Assembly: GCA_024710355.1 (NCBI GenBank)
Contig: JANJUX010000056.1
Coordinates: 1 to 64,000 of the forward strand
DNA length: 64,000 nt
Origin: Candidatus Rifleibacteriota bacterium
Lineage (GTDB): Bacteria > Muiribacteriota > Ozemobacteria > Ozemobacterales > Ozemobacteraceae
Direction of reading: 5' to 3'
Under the pieces are notes generated by a model, which was not told the origin of the DNA, searched no databases, and saw nothing but the letters and a program-made list of their open reading frames with translations. Both the position numbers and the translations under genes were made by a program. The number at the start of each line of letters is the position of its first letter. The first letter of the stretch is position 1. This document shows, piece by piece, positions 35,055-44,120 of this stretch.

Positions 35055-35497
35055 CTGCGCCTTCCTATGAATGTCGAAAGCTCGTAATCTTTCTGCGGCG
35101 TTCCGACCTTTTCTTTCGACTTGTAATTGAGAATCAGCCTGACAATTTTGCCATACTCGGGCCCGGTGGCAGGATGTTTGTCGATTTTCAGCCGAGCCTC
35201 AACTTCCATATACGCTGGGAAACTGCCAACGTGCACATCAATTTTGCTGGTGGCTCCGAGGCTGATCTTGCCCTCGCTCACCGGAGCGAAGCTTATCTCG
35301 CCAACCTCAGGCTGCCAGCCGGAATTTTCGATCTGTTCGAGAATCTCCGCAGCAATCTGACTGGCCCTTATTTCATCGGCAGAAAGCGTTACCTGCTTGT
35401 GCGAAGAACCCATCAAACCCCACAGAGGAACCATTGCCGCCACCATAATACCGCTGGCGAAAAGAATTTCGAGCAACGAAACGCCTTTTCTGCTCAT
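35051..35497 (-). CDS. Minor pseudopilin, GspI/PilV-like
   Basis: This 148-residue protein has the prepilin leader MSRKG, cut before VSLLEILFASGIM. Glu is at mature position 5, followed by a 20-residue hydrophobic helix. The small size and position between the GspK-like and GspJ-like genes are typical of GspI. GGAGG lies seven bases before the ATG. It shares coupled stop/start overlaps on both sides. Confidence 0.82.
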   Translation of the reverse strand: MSRKGVSLLEILFASGIMVAAMVPLWGLMGSSHKQVTLSADEIRASQIAAEILEQIENSGWQPEVGEISFAPVSEGKISLGATSKIDVHVGSFPAYMEVEARLKIDKHPATGPEYGKIVRLILNYKSKEKVGTPQKDYELSTFIGRRR

Positions 35498-37683
35498 ATT
35501 TCGCCTCCTGACGGCCCAATGACCACACCGACAAAATTTTCGACCGGGTTTACCGTCGGGTCAAAACCCTGATTATACATGATTCCACCGCCACCGGCGA
35601 AGTTTTCAGGGTCAAGCGTGTGGGCGGCTATACCACCAAAAAGCTGTAATGGCGCCTGCTTACTGGCGGTCTTGATCTCGCCGCCAGTCTTGTCGAGGGC
35701 AACCAGATAGGCCAGCGTCGGGTGCTGACCGCCATTGCGCACAGTGATCGCTCCCTTTTCGGCAAGAATCATCAATTGGGCATTTTCGGGGTTGTCGGCA
35801 CTTCTGAATGTGCCAACTTCGACCGGGCCGTCGACGATAATGGCCCCGCCAGAGGTAGCACCAAGGTTGTCGCCCATTTTCAGGCCTTTTCCATTGGTTT
35901 TTACTCTGACGACGGCGTTTGCCAGGTTGAAATCGCTGTTAGAAGCAGAGCAGAATGCTGATTTCAAGACAGCGAAAACATCCTGGTTCTTTGCGGCATC
36001 GATTTCGTAGCAGACCCTGGGAGTAAGGCCCAGGGCCGGATCTTTGCTGTCGGGTATGGTATCGATCTGCAGCTTGCTCTGATCAGTTCCGAGTACCGGC
36101 AAAGCGAAATTCATGTCGTTAACCGGTAGAACTGAGGCATCTGGTGGAATATTGATGCTCTGAGTATTCTTGGAATACTGTGCAATAAGGCTGTAGGTCT
36201 CGTCATAAGAGCAAAAATCAGCCTTGCTCATGATCTTTTCATAAGAAATCAGATTGCCGAGCGCCGAATATGGCAGCTTGATGAAAAAGTCCTCCATCTC
36301 GGTCAGGTCAGGCACTCCCAGAACCGCATCAGGAGGCGCGGGCAGATAAATCAGGTTCTTGTCGACAAAAACATCCTTCAGAAAGGTTTTGTCGATGTCT
36401 TTCAGCTTGCCCGGTATCAGGTTGCGCTTTTTGCCCGAGTATTTGTCATAGTCTTTCTGTGGCAGCCCGACAACCGCGCCAACCGGTGGTTCGGCGCCAG
36501 TGCCGGGAATAAGATAGCTGAGTTCAAGAAAACGGTCATAAACGCGGCCAGTAACCCTGGTGATGCTGATACGACGATCATTTTCGCTGGTTCCCGCTTC
36601 GCCGAACAGGTGTAGAAAAGAGCTGTTCCACCACTTCTTATCCTTGTCCGGTTTATGCTCACGAAACTGAAATTCAAGAATCTTTTTCCACATGTCGGAG
36701 GCCGGACCATCGACAACAGCATTCGAGAAGCCCCAGCGGGCAATGCGGAATACCATCTGGTGCCCGTTTACCGGCCAGCCATTGAAATCAGAAAAATTCA
36801 GTAGCAGAGTGATCGGATTTTCGGCGGTCGGAAAATATGAATGATACCGCTGCCCGAATTTGCGATGCCCGGCCGCGCGGTTCAGCAGTAGATTGCCGCC
36901 GCCGAGATAGATCCAGCCGCGCCGCTTCCAGATTTCGGCCTGTTTATTGAAGTGATCGCCCGGCAACCCGTTGTCGACGACGATCGGCCGGTTCGAGCCG
37001 GGAGCGGTGTCACCGGTTGCAGGCGAATCGATCGCCACCGTGTTGAACTTGACCGGATCGTTTTCATCAGTGGCCTCACGCAGATAAAGAGTATACTTGG
37101 TCAATGGCATCGGGAATGGGATGACAACCCGGAAAGGCCTGGTTTCCTGCCATTCCTCGCGGGTATTGCCAATGAAGACTTCGACGGTCAAGGTCATACG
37201 ACCGCCCTTTTCGCAGTCAAAGAACAGTTCTTTATCGGTTTTATAATCGCTCAGAAGCCTGATATCAGAAAATTTCACATCATAGTTAACCGATACGTCT
37301 TTGGTGGGCTCGTCACCAAAAAGTTTTTTCACAAAACCATCGATATCAGCCTTGGCCAGCCAGACCTTCTTGAACTCCGAGGCAAGCGTGTCAGGGTCGT
37401 TATGCACAAAAATCTTGTTGCGCAGAGCATAGCCGGGCGAAGCCGGGTCTTTGGCGTTAGCTGCGTTAAGATCTTCCTTCAGCTTGCAGACAAGCATTCT
37501 GGCAGCCGCCTGAGCGCATTTCATCGCCCGCAGGTGCTTGAGAATCTCGCGGCTTTCGTTGAATTTTCCCTGAACCAGATGGTTGTAAGCCATGACCAGA
37601 ATCGTCAGAACAAAAACCCCACCAAGCACGACAAACAGAACCACCCCACGACGGGTATTACAAAGTCTGCGATCAGTCTGCAT
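35494..37683 (-). CDS. Large minor pseudopilin, GspK/PilX-like
   Basis: This 729-residue protein has a prepilin-type N-terminus (NTRRG, then VVLFVVLGGVFVLTILVMAYN) without the Glu at position 5. That absence is characteristic of GspK. A helix follows to about residue 50. The globular part is far larger than the usual 300-residue GspK, with a predicted Ca-rich or beta-rich body (many Asp/Gly turns) and a C-terminal beta-helix-like region (about 590-720). Its start overlaps the end of the TAXI-type gene. The size suggests a specialised tip adhesin or cargo-binding subunit, which is inference. Confidence 0.78.
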   Translation of the reverse strand: MQTDRRLCNTRRGVVLFVVLGGVFVLTILVMAYNHLVQGKFNESREILKHLRAMKCAQAAARMLVCKLKEDLNAANAKDPASPGYALRNKIFVHNDPDTLASEFKKVWLAKADIDGFVKKLFGDEPTKDVSVNYDVKFSDIRLLSDYKTDKELFFDCEKGGRMTLTVEVFIGNTREEWQETRPFRVVIPFPMPLTKYTLYLREATDENDPVKFNTVAIDSPATGDTAPGSNRPIVVDNGLPGDHFNKQAEIWKRRGWIYLGGGNLLLNRAAGHRKFGQRYHSYFPTAENPITLLLNFSDFNGWPVNGHQMVFRIARWGFSNAVVDGPASDMWKKILEFQFREHKPDKDKKWWNSSFLHLFGEAGTSENDRRISITRVTGRVYDRFLELSYLIPGTGAEPPVGAVVGLPQKDYDKYSGKKRNLIPGKLKDIDKTFLKDVFVDKNLIYLPAPPDAVLGVPDLTEMEDFFIKLPYSALGNLISYEKIMSKADFCSYDETYSLIAQYSKNTQSINIPPDASVLPVNDMNFALPVLGTDQSKLQIDTIPDSKDPALGLTPRVCYEIDAAKNQDVFAVLKSAFCSASNSDFNLANAVVRVKTNGKGLKMGDNLGATSGGAIIVDGPVEVGTFRSADNPENAQLMILAEKGAITVRNGGQHPTLAYLVALDKTGGEIKTASKQAPLQLFGGIAAHTLDPENFAGGGGIMYNQGFDPTVNPVENFVGVVIGPSGGEI

Positions 37684-38722
37684 CAGAGGCGCCCTCCTCT
37701 GTCGGCGTTGTTTTATGCCGGTTCAACCAGTCGATGGTTCCCTGGTGGATTGGCACGCCGATTTCTTCAAGAATGGCTTTTGCCTTGAGCGGCTCAGATG
37801 GAATCGCGGCGGTCGCCTGATGTTTCATTTTCAGGTGTGTTGAAGCCTTGACGAGCAGTTCGGTAATGAGTTCAACTGTCGCCGCCGGGGTCTTATCTGT
37901 AGTTACAAGAACGTTAGGCAGCCCGATTGTCTGAATTGAAGGTTGAGAATCGCCGTAAAAACCGGCCGGAATCGAGTAAATGCGCGCCGTTGAAACTTTC
38001 TGCAGTATTTTTTGCAGCTGCTGCTGATTCAGACTGACGAGAGTGCAGTCGTGGAAAATCAGGGCGTCAGAAACCGTACGATTCGGCATACCGGCCTGAA
38101 TGGTGGCAAACCCGACCTGACCGGTCGAAACAGCACTCAAAACCGCGTCAGGCGGAAGATCCAGGCTGCTGAAATCGTCGCCGAAACCAAGTGATGCGAG
38201 AATCTCTTTCGAGGTGCGGAATGTCGATGAATTTTTCTGGCCGAGAAACCCGCGCAGACGCCCCGGAAATTCGCGGGATGGCTCAAAGCCCTGCGGCGTC
38301 CTGACCAGGTGGACAACGTCTTCCCAGAGGGGCCAGATGAGACGAAGCGAGGAACTGGCATCGGCGGCAAGTGTCTCGCGGGCAATGCGGCTTTCGACCA
38401 TGCCGAGCATAATGCGGCCTTCGCGCAGCAATCTGACATTGTCGACAGAGCCATTGGTTTCAACAGCCTTGAAAACACCGCCTTCCGCATCGAAATGGCT
38501 GTTAAACCAGTCTGCCAGAATATTGCCGACCGGGAAATAAGTACCAAGACGGTTACCAGTACCAATCAGCTGATAAGCGGAAGAATAAAGCTGCGGCGGC
38601 AGCGGCGCTTCTACTTCTCTGACCGGTTCAGGGGCACTGAGAAGAAGAATCGCAATAATTGCCAGAACCAGAAAACAGGGCCAGGCAAAGGCTGGAATGT
38701 TACCGGAATTTCTCTTCAGCAC
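37673..38722 (-). CDS. TAXI-family solute-binding protein
   Basis: This 349-residue protein has a membrane anchor or uncleaved signal (about 13-30). The TAXI (TRAP-associated extracytoplasmic immunogenic) signature GTGNRLGTYFPVGN follows near 53-66, then the two-lobe periplasmic binding fold. TAXI proteins normally work with a TRAP permease. None is encoded here, and the gene instead overlaps the GspK-like gene by 11 bp. Start is GTG with GGAAGG seven bases upstream. It may sense or deliver a ligand to the pseudopilus system, or have lost the transport role. Confidence 0.8.
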   Translation of the reverse strand: MLKRNSGNIPAFAWPCFLVLAIIAILLLSAPEPVREVEAPLPPQLYSSAYQLIGTGNRLGTYFPVGNILADWFNSHFDAEGGVFKAVETNGSVDNVRLLREGRIMLGMVESRIARETLAADASSSLRLIWPLWEDVVHLVRTPQGFEPSREFPGRLRGFLGQKNSSTFRTSKEILASLGFGDDFSSLDLPPDAVLSAVSTGQVGFATIQAGMPNRTVSDALIFHDCTLVSLNQQQLQKILQKVSTARIYSIPAGFYGDSQPSIQTIGLPNVLVTTDKTPAATVELITELLVKASTHLKMKHQATAAIPSEPLKAKAILEEIGVPIHQGTIDWLNRHKTTPTEEGASDAD

Positions 38723-38758
38723 TCATTGGCCTTCCGTGCCCGATACGACGCGACAGTC

Positions 38759-39544
38759 TCAGCGCACGATGATGCGGTAGTTTTCGGGCATCTTGAAATC
38801 GTATTTTTTGATTGAGTCGTTAAAAGCTTTGTCGTCACCTTTGGCGCTGACGCTTTTTTCTTTGGCTTCAACCGGCTTGTCAGAATCGTTTGTTACTGCA
38901 ACGGTTCTGTCAGCCTGTGCCGGCGCCGGAACAGCCTTTTTTACGACTTCGCTCTGCACGGGTTGCGATTTCTTCTGCTTTTTCTGTTTTTTGAACTTTT
39001 TGCCAGAAGATCGCTTGCCAGCCTTTTTGATTGTCTTTTCTTCAGCCTTCGGCTGCGACTGTTCAATTACGGGCTTGTCTTCAGCCGCTGCAGTCTGCGC
39101 AGAAGCCACCGGCGGTATTATAGCAGCCTTCTCTTCTTTTACAGCATTTGCAGAAGGCATCACGCGGTCAATATCTGCCATGGCTATGCTCAGAGGTTCC
39201 GTTCGCCCCTGCGACGCACGAATTTTGATGAGCGCCGAAGCCAGTTCTTTGCCGGCAATGTAATCTTCGGCAGAAGCCTTTTCGGTGACCATGGCAACGG
39301 CCGTATCAACCATAGGCGTATCGACACCGTAAACTTTCTGCCTGAGTCTTTGCAGAGCAAGTGCAAGATCGCGGCCCGGGATGTACGAAACACCTTCGAC
39401 TGCCGAAACAATAACTGCCTGCTGAGTAAGTCTTCCCCTCATTTCCTCAATGGCGCTCTGAGCCTCTTTTGTCAATGCATCGACTCTCGTACCAGCCATC
39501 AAGCATAAAAAAACCAGTAAATAAATTAAATAATGACTTTTCAT
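38759..39544 (-). CDS. Exported protein with short repeats and Lys-rich linker
   Basis: This 261-residue protein has a signal peptide (MKSHYLIYLLVFLCLMAG). Two related segments follow, YIPGRDLALALQRLRQ and YIAGKELASALIKIRA, about 50 residues apart, so the N-terminal half is a duplicated helical unit. A Lys-rich stretch (KKFKKQKKQKK) then links to an Ala/Val/Asp tail that ends in MPENYRIIVR. The longer frame from 39631 lacks a signal peptide. The ATG at 39544 with GGAGAAGG is preferred. It lies between the cyclase and TAXI genes on the same strand. Function unknown. Confidence 0.65.
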   Translation of the reverse strand: MKSHYLIYLLVFLCLMAGTRVDALTKEAQSAIEEMRGRLTQQAVIVSAVEGVSYIPGRDLALALQRLRQKVYGVDTPMVDTAVAMVTEKASAEDYIAGKELASALIKIRASQGRTEPLSIAMADIDRVMPSANAVKEEKAAIIPPVASAQTAAAEDKPVIEQSQPKAEEKTIKKAGKRSSGKKFKKQKKQKKSQPVQSEVVKKAVPAPAQADRTVAVTNDSDKPVEAKEKSVSAKGDDKAFNDSIKKYDFKMPENYRIIVR

Positions 39545-39609
39545 GCCTTCTCCCTGACTATCTAACAAAACTCCTGCCATGGTATCACCAATAGTTTTTA
39601 TGGGCAATA

Positions 39610-41760
39610 CTAAAAAATCGGCATGCCGCATTTTGTACAGAATTTTTCCTGCATATTATTCTCACTGCCACAATTCTGGCATTCGATCATTTTTTTTGCC
39701 TCGATCTTGATATTCTGTTTCATGTCTTCTTCTTTCATTCCCGGGGGAATCCGCATCGGCGGCGGCTGAGATTCGGCCGCAGGCTTGGGCTCCGAACCAC
39801 CCACCGAAGTGGCAATATGACTGATGCTTTTGCCAAGAAGCTCACTGAAATTAATTTCTGGCTTTGCACGTTTAACATGAAAGATCTCGATTGGCATTGA
39901 CTTACCCTTAACCATGATCGATTCGCGCTGTTCAACTTCGAAATAATCAGCAACCTTTTCATAGGTCGATCTGGTGATGAAAAGCTCCATGCCCTTGGCT
40001 ACAGACATGACGCGGGCAGCGAGGTTGACATTGTCACCAATTACCGTATACGACAGCTGTTTTTCACTGCCCATGTACCCGGCTGTAACCACGCCGGTAT
40101 TGACACCCACCCCGATCTCGATAACCGGCTTACCCTCTTTACGCCAGCGTTCCTGTAGTTCGCGAAGCGCATCGAGCATTCGCACACCGCAGAGAACCGC
40201 CCGGATCGGGTCGTCATCCCGGGCAACCGGCGCGCCGAAAAGTGCCATCAATTCGTCGCCGACGTATTTATCGAGAGTTCCTTCTAGTTCCATAAGGATG
40301 TCGGTCATTCTGGTAAAGTAAACGTTGAGCTGCTCTACGATATCGGTTGGATCCATGTTTTCGGACATTTTGGTAAAGCCGCGGATATCGGAGAAAAACA
40401 TGGTTACTTCGCATTTACTGCCGCCAAGCTTGAGCCCGGAAGGGTCTGACATGATCATCTCAGCGACGCTCGGCGACACGATGCGCGCCAGACTCCCCTT
40501 CAACTCTTCGTTTTTCTTCAACTGGTCTTCACTGAGCTTTTGCGCCGAAACCAGATCATCCATGGTGGCCGAATACAGCTTCGCATTTTTCATAACCAGG
40601 CCGGCAATGTCACCGCAGGTCGCCAGCAGATTCTGATCATCGCGCGTATAATCAGGATTGCTCATATGCTCGACATTGATAATGGCGAAGAGCTTGCCTT
40701 CGGCATAAATTGGTGCGGCCATAAGTGTCTTAAGAGCCCCCTGCCCGATCAGCCCTTTCATTTTCGGGTCCATTTCGCACTCTTTGACCCCAAGAGCACC
40801 GGCACCGCCCGTCACTTCATTCATCCGCTGCCGCAGCAGATAGGTGATCATGCTGTTCTCTTCATGCGGAATTTCGATTTCCTTCCATTCCTTGGGCTTC
40901 ATGCCGATTGCCTTGACGATCCTGAACTTGCCTTCTTTTTCGTCGTTGAGCAGCAGCTGAACTTTCTGTGAATCAAGGCCTTTGGAAATGATCTCGACGA
41001 TGTTGTTAAAAATCTGGTCGCGATCAAGGCTCTTGGTAAGGTTTTTGATACGCATAAGAGTGGTGGTAAGCTTCATCGAGCGCTTGCTGAACTCATCGCG
41101 TATTTCGCGCATTTCGCGCTCCATGCGTTCTTCGGCACTTTCAATTTTGGCGGGGGGCTCGTCTCCAGCCTTACCCTCAGCCTTTTCGGCGCCATCAGCA
41201 GGCTTACCGCCTTCTACCGGGGCTGTTTCCGAATCTTTATCGCCTTTTAGGGCGCTATCCAGCTTGTCGTCTTTGTCTTTACCCTTCTTTTTTGCCTTTT
41301 CACGATATTTTGCGGCTGCAGATGGGTCAACGCGGGTTTTCAACGCTCCACCGCCCTCGACCTGCTCGTTGCCTTCGGCCCCAACAGCCTTTAACTGTTC
41401 TGAACGAAAAAACAGATAGACAAGAAACCCGGCTGTGAAGAGCACGAGAATTGAGTAGACTTCCCACCACTCTTCAATGGGGAACTTCTCGGGCTTGAAC
41501 TTGAGCGCGATGGTTGCGGCTGCAAGCAATACCGGAAGAGCAAATGAAAGGAGCTTTATGGCAATTTTTTCGCCAAGAACGCCGAGAACGCCAGCAATCG
41601 CAAAAACGTAAAAATAGGAAAAAAACCACTGGTAGATGCGCGGCACCTTGTTGGTGAACACAAGCACCGCAAGCAGCAAAACCACCACGCTGCCAATTAT
41701 TCCGAGAATATCCGGCAGCCGGTCTTTTAAGCTTTTGGCTCCCTGCGTTTCTTCAGCCAT
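39610..41760 (-). CDS. Membrane class III adenylyl cyclase with GAF domain and C-terminal zinc ribbon
   Basis: This 716-residue protein makes a cyclic nucleotide, most likely cAMP. Four hydrophobic helices lie in the first 120 residues, then a Lys/Glu-rich charged linker. A GAF domain occupies about 240-400. The cyclase domain (about 445-632) has both metal aspartates (FFSDIRGF, D458; VGDELM, D502), Lys498 and Asp576 in the adenine-specifying positions, and transition-state N579/R583. All residues for catalysis are present. The C-terminus carries a zinc ribbon with C694, C697, C708 and C711. This is an unusual cyclase tail and could regulate activity or bind partners. GGGGT precedes the ATG. 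The neighbouring TPR and aminoacyl-tRNA synthetase genes are on the same strand. Confidence 0.92.
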   Translation of the reverse strand: MAEETQGAKSLKDRLPDILGIIGSVVVLLLAVLVFTNKVPRIYQWFFSYFYVFAIAGVLGVLGEKIAIKLLSFALPVLLAAATIALKFKPEKFPIEEWWEVYSILVLFTAGFLVYLFFRSEQLKAVGAEGNEQVEGGGALKTRVDPSAAAKYREKAKKKGKDKDDKLDSALKGDKDSETAPVEGGKPADGAEKAEGKAGDEPPAKIESAEERMEREMREIRDEFSKRSMKLTTTLMRIKNLTKSLDRDQIFNNIVEIISKGLDSQKVQLLLNDEKEGKFRIVKAIGMKPKEWKEIEIPHEENSMITYLLRQRMNEVTGGAGALGVKECEMDPKMKGLIGQGALKTLMAAPIYAEGKLFAIINVEHMSNPDYTRDDQNLLATCGDIAGLVMKNAKLYSATMDDLVSAQKLSEDQLKKNEELKGSLARIVSPSVAEMIMSDPSGLKLGGSKCEVTMFFSDIRGFTKMSENMDPTDIVEQLNVYFTRMTDILMELEGTLDKYVGDELMALFGAPVARDDDPIRAVLCGVRMLDALRELQERWRKEGKPVIEIGVGVNTGVVTAGYMGSEKQLSYTVIGDNVNLAARVMSVAKGMELFITRSTYEKVADYFEVEQRESIMVKGKSMPIEIFHVKRAKPEINFSELLGKSISHIATSVGGSEPKPAAESQPPPMRIPPGMKEEDMKQNIKIEAKKMIECQNCGSENNMQEKFCTKCGMPIF

Positions 41761-41815
41761 TTTTACCCCGTCACCACAGATTGCTCTACCATTGTCACAT
41801 GGAACAGCAATTTAT

Positions 41816-43888
41816 TCAAGAGCCGGTGCCGGTCGTTTCGTTCATCAATCTTATGGCATCGTAACTTTCAGGGGTCATGTTGCTGAGAAGTTCTTCTGCT
41901 TCGCTGTGGCGGCCCTCAAGACAGAGAAGATGACCATACCATGCAAAGGCCCGGCCATTCCTGGCCTTGCTTTTGCAGGCTTCGGCAGCAAGCCGCATCG
42001 ATTCGTCTCTGGCACCCTCAGAAAGGGCAGCGATCGATAGAATGACCTTTTTCAGAGAAGCGGTCTTTTCACCACCGTTGAGCTCGCCAACTTTCGCCTT
42101 CCACTTCGTGAGAGCCTCTTTGGCATTCATCATAAAATCGAGTTCGGCAAGCTCGGTAAGAATTTCGGCCTTCAAAAATGGCAGTTTCACGCAATTAAGA
42201 GCCTTGCCAAAGTCGATATGAGCCTGAACATATTCCTTGAAGGCCGTGCCACAGCAGCCAAGAACCAGCAGACACAGCGCAGTTTCATCATTTGAAAACA
42301 TTTTTGCACGTTTTTCAGAAAAACCGCGGATAATAACGACTGCTGTCGCAAAATCGCCTTTGCGGCAGCGCAGGTATGCGTCGAGAAGCTGCCCGGATTC
42401 AAGCTGGCTTGTGTCTTTGAAGGTCTCAAGATATTCATTTATGCTTCGCTGTGCCTCGACATAATCTTCGCGACAGATCATTGCCAGAATCATCGAGCGC
42501 CAGAGAGCGACAAAGGTTTTGCGGTCAAGATTCCCGAGCACCTTGCGACCGGTGAGCACCACTTCCTCGAAAGCATCCTTTTCGAGACACTTGCTTGCCT
42601 GTGATTCAAGAATTTTAGCATCGGTAAAACTGATACTGCCATCTTTCTGAATGTTTTTGCGATCGACCGACACGACGCCGGAAAAGCCTGCGGCACTGGC
42701 AACATTGAAAATGACAAAGCGCCCAAGAGGCATGATCAGCATTGTTAACAGCGCCATGAAACCACTTGCGCCCATGTATGCAGCCCTTGTGGCAAAACCG
42801 AGGCGGCTCTGAAAAACGAGCACGAAAATCATGAAAAACCAGCAGAAAAACCAGATGCCAAAAAGTTCGTAGCGCAAAGGCCGCTGTTCTGCCGGCAAAA
42901 TGCGAAAGGCCGGAAAAACAACAAACAGAGCCAAAGCAACAAAATGACCGGCAATCAAAAGCTTGGGGATGATCCAGACGCTGTCAAATTCCGAAAAATC
43001 GCTCTGCATGGTGGCAACTATCATGTCGCGATAGCCAAGATGCTGGGCGGCCAGCAGAAGCGCTGAAGCCGCAAAGACGTAGAAAAAATTATGCCAGATG
43101 GCGGTCGGCCCGGACAACACTGTGGCAAGGAATACCAGTGCTCCGAACAGCATACAATAGTAGATAATCCCTATTACGCCCTGGAAACAAAGCGGCAGGG
43201 ACAATATAAATGTGACAGGGGCGCTGTTAAGCAGTTTGTCGGCTGATGACCCGCCCCCTTCTGCTGCCGCAGCCATCTGCTGCTCAATCACCTCACAGGT
43301 GTTATACGCCCGGGCAAAATTCCACATCTCCATGTCGAGATAGAAAGCCAGTTGTATATCTTTGTATGGCAGGCCCTTGAAAGTATCATAGCCAGTGAAA
43401 TAATTAAGGTTTTCCTGGCTGGTCGAAAAACCAAGCAGGCGCTCGATAATGATTTTTCGAACCAGGGCAATGACATTATCACTGTTAGCCTCGATGGCCT
43501 TGCGATAAGCGGCTCCGGCCTCTTCAAGCGAACCTCTGGCCAGAGCGATCTGACCAAACAGTGAATGAATCTCGGATCGGCCAGCCTTGGGCAATTGTTC
43601 GAGTGGAATAGCCCGCAACCTTTCAGCCGCCTTTTCATACATACCGATTCTGGCAAGCAGCTTACCCAGCCGCAGCAGCGGCATCATGTTCTTCGGATAA
43701 ACCTCAAGAGCCTCTTCATAGAAGAGCGCCGCATCTTCAAATTCGCCGCGCTCCTCGGCACGCACACCCTTCTGAACCAGAAGCTGTGACTTTTTTAGAA
43801 GAATTGCCCCATCTTCTGCTCCAGACGCTGAAATTACCAGCGCAAGAAACAGACACAAAGCCAGAATTCTTAAAAATTTCCTTCTCAA
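41816..43888 (-). CDS. TPR-containing multi-pass membrane protein
   Basis: This 690-residue protein has a signal peptide (start TTG at 43888, five bases after GGAGG). TPR repeats are at about 30-180 (FEDAALFYEEALEVYPKN is typical). Five to six transmembrane helices lie at about 230-400, and a second TPR-rich soluble region is at about 430-680. Helical repeats on both sides of a membrane domain suggest a scaffold that ties periplasmic and cytosolic partners. It is upstream of the cyclase gene by 55 bp, so both may be one transcript. I do not recognise the family. Confidence 0.72.
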   Translation of the reverse strand: MRRKFLRILALCLFLALVISASGAEDGAILLKKSQLLVQKGVRAEERGEFEDAALFYEEALEVYPKNMMPLLRLGKLLARIGMYEKAAERLRAIPLEQLPKAGRSEIHSLFGQIALARGSLEEAGAAYRKAIEANSDNVIALVRKIIIERLLGFSTSQENLNYFTGYDTFKGLPYKDIQLAFYLDMEMWNFARAYNTCEVIEQQMAAAAEGGGSSADKLLNSAPVTFILSLPLCFQGVIGIIYYCMLFGALVFLATVLSGPTAIWHNFFYVFAASALLLAAQHLGYRDMIVATMQSDFSEFDSVWIIPKLLIAGHFVALALFVVFPAFRILPAEQRPLRYELFGIWFFCWFFMIFVLVFQSRLGFATRAAYMGASGFMALLTMLIMPLGRFVIFNVASAAGFSGVVSVDRKNIQKDGSISFTDAKILESQASKCLEKDAFEEVVLTGRKVLGNLDRKTFVALWRSMILAMICREDYVEAQRSINEYLETFKDTSQLESGQLLDAYLRCRKGDFATAVVIIRGFSEKRAKMFSNDETALCLLVLGCCGTAFKEYVQAHIDFGKALNCVKLPFLKAEILTELAELDFMMNAKEALTKWKAKVGELNGGEKTASLKKVILSIAALSEGARDESMRLAAEACKSKARNGRAFAWYGHLLCLEGRHSEAEELLSNMTPESYDAIRLMNETTGTGS

Positions 43889-43917
43889 AATACCTCCAGA
43901 ATATCTGCTGGCGGCGA

Positions 43918-44097
43918 TTACTTCATGAGCTCCTTCTGCTTCTTGCTGGCAGCCTCGTCACGCTGAAACGACACGGTAACAACGTCGCCAACTTCAATAG
44001 CAGCTGAAAAACAGGTTTTGTGAACGTTGATCACGTCACCATTTTCGAGTAAACAGCGGAAATAATCACCATTGCAAGAATCAACAACTGCCTGCAT
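43918..44097 (-). CDS. 59-residue DUF3006-like small protein
   Basis: The ATG at 44097 has GGGAGG five bases upstream, one of the best ribosome sites in the region. The 59-residue product begins MQAVVDSCNGDYFRCLLENG. It then has a beta pattern (NGDVINVHKTCF, VGDVVTVSFQRD) like the small barrel of DUF3006 proteins, and ends with a Lys-rich tail. It lies 23 bp after the 117-residue gene and 29 bp before the TPR membrane gene, so it is part of that operon. DUF3006 similarity is by pattern. Its function in this family is unknown. Confidence 0.6.
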   Translation of the reverse strand: MQAVVDSCNGDYFRCLLENGDVINVHKTCFSAAIEVGDVVTVSFQRDEAASKKQKELMK

Positions 44098-44120
44098 TTC
44101 TGCCTCCCTGTAAAAAAGAA

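Noticed and set aside
38963..39508. Plus-strand frame of 181 codons
   Set aside because: It is antisense to the Lys-rich exported protein. Its product is Phe/Arg-rich and looks like a reverse-strand artefact of Lys codons.
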